A stretch of DNA of 64,000 nucleotides, taken from contig NC_060207.1 in the NCBI RefSeq assembly GCF_021130785.1, positions 248,001 through 312,000 on the forward strand, read 5' to 3'. Under the pieces are notes generated by a model. It did not search any database. It was not told the origin of the DNA and saw only the letters and a program-made list of their open reading frames with translations. How positions within the stretch are numbered: the first letter of the stretch is position 1; each line of letters starts with the position of its first letter. Made by a program: the position numbers and the translations under genes. The stretch is from Homalodisca vitripennis. Its lineage: Eukaryota; Arthropoda; Insecta; Hemiptera; Cicadellidae. Positions 58,081 through 64,000 of this stretch are shown one piece after another.

Positions 58081-60002
58081 AAATTTTTCTCTGAAATTAA
58101 CAAACGTACTTGTAATGAAAATTTCAAAACATTCTTCAAAAAATACAAAAAAATTTACAGGAAAGTGATTCAAGCTGCGAAAGCATACGATGTCTCCAAA
58201 ACTATTCTATCTTCTAAAAATATTTCAAAAACAACTTGGGACATCATTAACAATAAAACAAAAGTTAAAAAAACAAATCAAAATTAAAAATGGGAATATA
58301 CTTGTGGAGGATGGAACTGAGGTTGCCAATCAGTTTAACGAATTTTTCGCATCAGTTGCTGTTGGGCAAAAAAGTCCTCGGCCGTCTGAACCGCAAATAC
58401 GTCCCTCGCGAAGACAGAGTCCAGCAGCCTCAATGTTGCTGACACCTGTCACTGAGGATGAGTTTCACCAAATTATTCAGCAGCTCCCAGCCAAAAAGTC
58501 AAATGATCTTAATCTAATGTCCACATGGCTCATCAAACAATGCTGCAAGCATTTGGTGAGACCTTAAATGAATTGGTAAATTCTTCATTCCAAACAGGAG
58601 TTTTCCCCTCCCTCCTGAAAATTGCAAAAGTTGTTCCAATTTTCAAAAAAGACGAACAATTTTCAGTCAATAACTAACGGCCTGTCTCAATTTTGCCAGT
58701 ATTGAGCAAAATTTTTGAAAAGCTTTTTCTCATAAGAATGCTTCAATTTTTGGACAGATACAGTCAGCTCTCAAATGAACAATTTGGATTCAGAAAGGGC
58801 AAATCGACGACAGACGCAGTAGTGAGTCTTGTCGATATGATTGTAGAGGGAATTGAATGTCGGAACCACACAATGAGTGTGTTCTTAGACTTGTCCAAAG
58901 CATTCGACTGCGTTGACCATAGCATACTGCTCGACAGACTTGGGTCCCATGGCATCAGAGGCGTGCCCCTTAAATGGCTTAGCTCATTTCTAAGTCATAG
59001 ATCCCAGGTTGTCCAAATATCAAATCAATTGTCAAAACCAATAGAACTGAGGTACGGTGTTCCCCTGGGATCCATTCTCAGTCCTGTGCTTTTCCTGCTT
59101 TATGTCAACGACATAGGATCATCACTTCTGCATGGAGGACTAGTGCAGTATGCTGATGATACGACTCTCTGTTTAGTGCAAGATCAAGTGAAGTGTTGGA
59201 ACAACAGGCCTTTGTTGACATCAATAACTGTGTACAATACTTCCAAAGCCTCAATCTCACAACAAACACCTCAAAATCCAACGTTTTAAATTTTGCTTTG
59301 CGCGATGTAGGCAACCATTGTGGATCTGCCGTCTTGTTAGCTGATTCCACACTGGAAGAAGTCCTCTCTTCAAAATTCCTAGGAATACACCTTGATCGAG
59401 GGTTGACTTGGAATAAACACATCAATCATGTTTGCGCAAAAATTTCCTCAGGCATTTATGTCTTGAGATCCTTAGCAAAATACTGCACAAGTCAGGTACT
59501 GATTACAGCGTATTATGGCTTAATTTACCCCCATTTGTCTTACGGAGTGGTCCTGTGGGGAGCGTGCGAAAGCTCTCAGTTTCAGAGAGCATTCAAACTC
59601 CAAAAAAAAGCTATTTGAATAATAGCAAAAATAAAATTCAGAGAGTTGTGCAGGCAAGCTTTTAAGGAATTACAGCTGTTAACTCTCCTGTGTCTGTACA
59701 TTTTAGAAACCACTTTGTTTTGTATGTATAAGTGTGCCTTAACCAGAGGCCGGGACATACATACGCAAGAGACACGAGGTAGAGAATTACTACGAACTGC
59801 AAGCCACAGAACAGTGGTTTTTGAACACGTGCCCTCACAGGCAGATGTTAATTTTATTAACAGACTGCCAAATTCAATAAAAAATTCCCTAACGCCCAAG
59901 GCGTTCAAAAGGCGCCTTAAACACCTCTTGGTGTCACAAGCATTTTATAATGCAGGGGAGTTTTTAGCATTTAACTGGGAGACCACCCAATTACACGACT
60001 GA
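58081..60002 (+). pseudogene. CR1-like reverse transcriptase
   Basis: Linker FFKKYKKIYRKVIQAAKAYD, then DGTEVANQFNEFFASVAV (about 58315) and DEFHQIIQQLPAKKSNDLNL. A frame change near 58562 and a TAA at about 58676 precede RPVSILPVLSKIFEK, NEQFGFRKGKSTTDAVVS, motif A (VFLDLSKAFDCVDHSI), motif B (RYGVPLGSILSPVLF) and motif C (QYADDTTLCL, about 59148). Another frame change near 59190 follows. The C-terminal frame 59193-60002 is open except for TGA at 59616-59618, in place of Arg in KKAIRIIAK. Motif B has PLGS instead of PQGS. Confidence 0.86.
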
Positions 60003-60184
60003 TTCTGCTGTTTAAAGTGGGATATATTGGCGAAGGATGAAAGGTGCATAAGTGTAAAATTGTATGTGTGAATGAGAATTTTGTGGCATTAATGTAAGAA
60101 ATTTTAGATTAAAATTTGTGACGTTTGCTATACTTTGTAATATTGTCACTGCAATAAAGCTGATTTTATTTGATTTGATTTGAT
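58081..60184 (+). mobile_element. CR1-like element, linker-RT-3' end
   Basis: It comprises linker, RT and 3' UTR, with AATAAA at 60153-60158 and an (ATTTG)n tail at about 60168-60184. It either forms one element with the SGNH ORF1 upstream, with the endonuclease deleted, or is a separate insertion. Confidence 0.83.
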
Positions 60185-60389
60185 CAACAAGTTATAAGTG
60201 ACGTGGACGTAACGAATCCGAAAGACTTGGGAGATGCGTCCACTTCAGCAAATGGAAGATCAGCTTGAACATTCACAAAACCTTATCTGCAGAAGAAGTT
60301 GGCCTCAACATAAATAGGTATCATAAAATAAAAAAGTCATGTTCCATAAGTATTAAATATGTAATAAACATTCAATTCTTAATTTAGTC

Positions 60390-60855
60390 ATTAAGAAAAA
60401 AGGTTGGAATGTTACAGCTAATATTAAATGAATTTAATTGTAATGTAGTCAGTTTAAATGAACATTGGCTTAACTCATATGAAAAATTACTTAATGTACT
60501 TGACAGTTTTGTTGTGACTGACATGTATTGTAGAGAAGAACCTCATAGAGGTGGGGGCTGTTCCATATTTGTTAAGGAAAGCATCGATTTTGAAATAATA
60601 AATATTAATTGTTTTTGTGTTTTAAGTATTTTTTAAGTAGTTGCTATTGTTTTAAAAAGTTACTACATAGTTTTAGCTAGTAGGTTATCACAGGTGACTT
60701 CAATGTAAATATTTCAGAAAACTCACAAGAGTCTCAGAATTTTCTTAATCTTCTGACATCTTATAACTTATTTTGTTTAAACAAAAATCCTACTAGAGGA
60801 TTGTTTTGTATCGACAACATCATAACTAATAATGTACATGATGTAAGTGAATAGC
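60390..60855 (+). pseudogene. APE endonuclease fragment
   Basis: LNEFNCNVVSLNEHWLNSYE (catalytic Glu), RGGGCSIFVKESIDFEI, then a deletion near 60640-60680 and ITGDFNVNISENSQESQNFL, NKNPTRGLFCIDNIITNN. It ends before the SDH block where the next element begins. It resembles the endonuclease at 5935. Confidence 0.72.
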
Positions 60856-60859
60856 AAAC

Positions 60860-62709
60860 AGCCTTGAGATCACACACTTGAAATCCTGCTAGACGGTAAA
60901 CTAGAAAAGGATCCTGAAACCATAGCCAATGATTTTAACAAATATTTCCCTCAAATAGCTGGAGAAACCTTAAAACAGAGACCTGAACATGATATACCTG
61001 ACAGTACTCAACGACCCTCAATCAACCACTCCACCCCTTTTAGATTTAGACATGTTTCTTCCAAAGATGTCAAAGTTGCAATAGCTTCCTTGAAGCCCAA
61101 GCTCTCTTTTGGGATTGACGAGGTACCAGCAAAAATGGTTAAGCACTGCGCTCAACAACTTGCCGTTCCTATTGCAAGCATAATCAATAAATCTTTTGCT
61201 TACAGCCAATTTCCAACTGCTCTTAAAGTCTCAAAAATCTACCCTCTACATAAAAAAGGGTTACTCACTGAAATAAAAACTTTCGGCCTATATCACTGAT
61301 CTCACCTTTTTATAAAATCATTGAGAAGATTGTCTTAACCCAACTACTAGCCTTAAACATGAACAACTCTTGAGCGAAGATCAACATGGGTTCCTGAAAG
61401 GAAAATTCACTGCTAGTGCTCTCACAAGTATTATTGAATTCGTCATTGATCAGTTGGACGCCTGCAAACATGTCTCAGCAATCCTTCTTGACTACAGCAA
61501 GGCTTTTGATTGTCTAGGTCATGAACAATTATTAAAAAAACTTGAAGTTTTAGGAGTAAAAGACAAAGAAAATGCATGGTTTGCCAGTTACCTCAAAGAG
61601 CGCACACAGATAGTTGAAGTCCACAAAATTTTAAAAGGAACAAAGTATATATGTAAGTCTAACCCCCAGCCAGTTACAAGAGGAGTCCCGCAAGGATCCG
61701 TCCTGGGCCCAGTTTTGTTTATCTTGTTTGTGAATGATTTGCCAGATATCATAAAAACTAATAGTAACTCAAAATGTGTAATTATGCTGACGACACTACA
61801 GTCCTTCTGAAAAATGACAGTGCACAAGGGCTTTTCCATGACTCTCTATCCATACTTGAAAAAGTAATTAACTACACCAACCATAATGATCTGGTGTTAA
61901 ATGCTTCAAAGACAGTTCACATAAACTTCAGTCGACTTGCAGAGCCAGCATTGAACTTACCAGGTGTTACTTCAGAGGAAGAAACAAAATTACTAGGTGT
62001 GACACTTGATGACGGCCTCACATGGACTAGCCACATAGATAGCCTCTGCAGAAAACTTAGTTCCGGAGTCTATGTAATCAAAAAAATACACTGGGTAGGT
62101 GGATTGATAGCTGCAAAATCAGCCTACTATTCGATGATGGAATTACATATCCGCTATGGCATAACGGTCTGGGGGGGACTTCAGAAGGCAACCTAAATCG
62201 GATTCTGTTTCTACAGAAGAAAGCCATTCGTGCCTTGGCCAACTTGCAACCACTGGACAGCTGTAGGGAGGCATTTGAATCTCTAGGGATTCTCACTGTT
62301 GTAGCCCTTTACATTCAAACTGTCATACTAGAGACACTTAAATGCGACTTACCAAGAGGGGAAAATATCCACACCCACAACACCCGGAATGCCACCAACT
62401 ACGTTCTACCATCCCATCGTACTGCCCACTTCCAGAGAAAACCATCATACATCGGACGTAAGTACAACGCTCTACCCACATCTTAAGGAAGGAAATCACT
62501 GACAGCAGGACTTCTCAACTGGCTCAAGTCAAGACCTCTCTATTCTATGAAAGAATTTTTTGAGACTGCACAACAATGAAGAGACGACATGCAAAATTCA
62601 TGAACTAAAATAATTACAACTGTGTTCACTATCAAAATTAATGTTATTGACACCATTACGTATCTTGATGATACTGTAAATAAAGAATTATTGATTGATT
62701 TGATTGATA
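60860..62709 (+). mobile_element. CR1-like element, RT half
   Basis: This 5'-truncated element of the same RT group as the PWWP copies has AATAAA at 62679-62684 and a TTGATTGATT-type tail at 62691-62709. It is inserted directly after the endonuclease scrap at 60855. Confidence 0.83.
60890..62580 (+). pseudogene. CR1-like reverse transcriptase
   Basis: Linker DPETIANDFNKYFPQIAGET (about 60915), VAIASLKPKLSFGIDEVPAK and FPTALKVSKIYPLHKKG. Frame breaks near 61275-61370 precede DQHGFLKGKFTASALTSI, motif A (AILLDYSKAFDCLGHE) and motif B (TRGVPQGSVLGPVLF). One frame change lies immediately before motif C, which then reads NYADDTTVLL (61778). The thumb is LLGVTLDDGLTWTSHIDSLC. A frame change near 62180 is followed by ALANLQPLDSCREAFESLGI and the C-terminal region to about 62575. 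Confidence 0.85.
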
Positions 62710-64000
62710 TTGTCAGATACTTAGGGGGAACATAAAAAGCAAACAGAAAGATACATCACCTTATGGTTTTAGAGTTCTATCTGTCAATGTTATTAATTCT
62801 CTTAAATTTAATATATGTTAAGTAAGACAGACTGGAGCTATATGCTCTGTGAGCGGAATGTAGAATTGCTATTTACAAATGTGTTGGGCTATCGTAGAAA
62901 TTCCTTTGAGCAATGCTGTCCTATAAAAACTAATAAACTTAAGCATAGTAAAACAAAGCAAATAAAAAAGTGGTGCAACAAAGAGTTGAAAACCATTAAA
63001 GAAAGAGTAATTGTACACTATAACTTAGATGTCCAATATAGTAATGATGAGTTTGATAGAAAAAGACAATTAAAAGAACTGTATCAGAAGGAAAAAAATC
63101 ATAGATATAAAATTATTGAGATTAAAATGTTACATAATAATACATTTATTGTAAATTCTAAAAACAAATGCAGAGCAGCATGGAAGGTAGTTAGAGAAGA
63201 ATCTGGTGGAAAAATCAGAAATCTCGAGTGTCCAATCAAGTCAAACGATTTTAATGACTACTTCATGAATGCACCAACAGAAATGAACATTAACAAACCT
63301 ATTGATGTCATGGGGGTAACCTTACTTGTAAATCAATACTAACATTGTAATAATCTAATAACACAAAAGAAAACATTTTTCTGGCATGCAATAACTAAAC
63401 AGCAAGTAAAAAAGATTGTGAGTAATTTTAGCACATCTAATAGTAAAGACATTTTATATGGGTTATCAAATAGAATAATCAAAGATGTAATTGATTTTAT
63501 AATTAAGCCATTAGTTTTCTTGTTCAATAGAGCTTTAGCTGAAGGTGTGTTCCCAGATGTATTAAAATTTACAACGGTAATACCAGTCTATAAAAAAGGA
63601 AAAAAGTGATCCATCAAATTACAGAAAAATACCATTAATCCCCGTAATAAGTAAAGTTTTTGAAGCATGTATTAAAGATCAACTATATAAGTTAATTTCC
63701 TTGTAAATAATAATTTACTTTTTGTTGAGCAGTTTGGTTTGATACCAGACTTGAATATAATTAAGGCTTTAGAATGTGTTGTTAATTAGGTTTAGAAGAT
63801 AAAATATTGACATATGCTACTCTGATTGACCTAAGCAAAGCTTTTTATTGTGTCTCTCATGAAATATTATTGAAAAAATGGTAATGTTATGGTTTGGGGG
63901 ATAAAGAACTTGGCTTAATGACATCCTACTTATGTAACAGGAAATAAATGGTATATCAAAATAATGATGGATCTAATTTTTAATTAATTAAATCTAGTGT
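62710..64000 (+). pseudogene. CR1-like element entering from the right edge: linker and RT start
   Basis: Frame 62815-63342 is a linker (DWSYMLCERNVELLFTNVLG, IKKWCNKELKTIKERVIVHY, NKCRAAWKVVREESGGKI). Then VKKIVSNFSTSNSKDILYGL, PLVFLFNRALAEGVFPDVLK and TTVIPVYKKGKK (63400-63606), a frame change, SNYRKIPLIPVISKVFEA, and motif A (TLIDLSKAFYCVSHE, about 63815). Several stops follow. The element continues past base 64000. Its YGLSN-type start matches the antisense fragment at 1256-1860. Confidence 0.8.

Overview
The window looks like arthropod (most likely insect) nuclear DNA. It is AT-rich, has spliced exons with GT-AG borders, and is dominated by transposable elements of insect-typical families: CR1-like non-LTR retrotransposons, an RNase H-bearing I-like retrotransposon, two ZMYM/DUF4371-type hAT transposons, two mariners, a piggyBac remnant, a PIF/Harbinger remnant, a MADF-BESS pseudogene and Penelope-like terminal fragments. 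Nothing suggests a bacterial or organellar origin. No tRNA, rRNA or CRISPR array was found.

Layout. 1-1860: two RT fragments in opposite orientation. 1862-5690: non-coding, with a pair of hairpins. 5703-5869: one exon of an acid (AB-hydrolase) lipase, carrying a frameshift; a 5'-truncated CR1-like element (to 8835) lies just downstream, followed by a second 3' fragment (to 9412). 10092-11565: 5' part of a hAT transposase, cut off by a CR1-like element (to 12742). 13270-18697: three more CR1-like pieces. 18745-23560: a near full-length element whose ORF1 begins with a PWWP domain. 23862-25116: MADF-BESS relic, RT scraps and a host exon. 25256-27690: 3 x 125 bp tandem array and a piggyBac relic containing a 94-bp perfect inverted repeat around a (TA)n tract. 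28172-32052: a complete hAT with 8-bp target duplication. 34377-38233: host exons, a degraded mariner and a mariner with both inverted terminal repeats. 39195-40763: Harbinger relic, a hammerhead-like motif and a possible further host exon. 42243-49130: a truncated CR1-like element, an antisense RT fragment and a second, diverged PWWP-ORF1 element. 50068-52889: I-like element with RNase H. 54575-64000: a second hammerhead-like motif and a pile of CR1-like pieces, one with an SGNH-hydrolase ORF1.

Host content. Four minus-strand exons (38233-38070, 34626-34377, 28047-27881, 25116-24999) have GT-AG borders and complementary phases across all three junctions, so they very probably belong to one gene whose protein carries Myb/SANT-like segments. 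Its introns of about 3-6 kb hold the mariners, the hAT and the piggyBac relic. The lipase exon lies on the plus strand.

Most notable. Two diverged CR1-like retrotransposons have an ORF1 starting with an HDGF/LEDGF-type PWWP domain followed by a coiled coil and a shared C-terminal module, then an APE endonuclease and RT. PWWP domains of this class read H3K36 methylation, and LEDGF tethers lentiviral integration to active genes. The layout therefore suggests a retrotransposon that captured a chromatin reader for targeting, though this is inference. All copies here carry frameshifts or stops.
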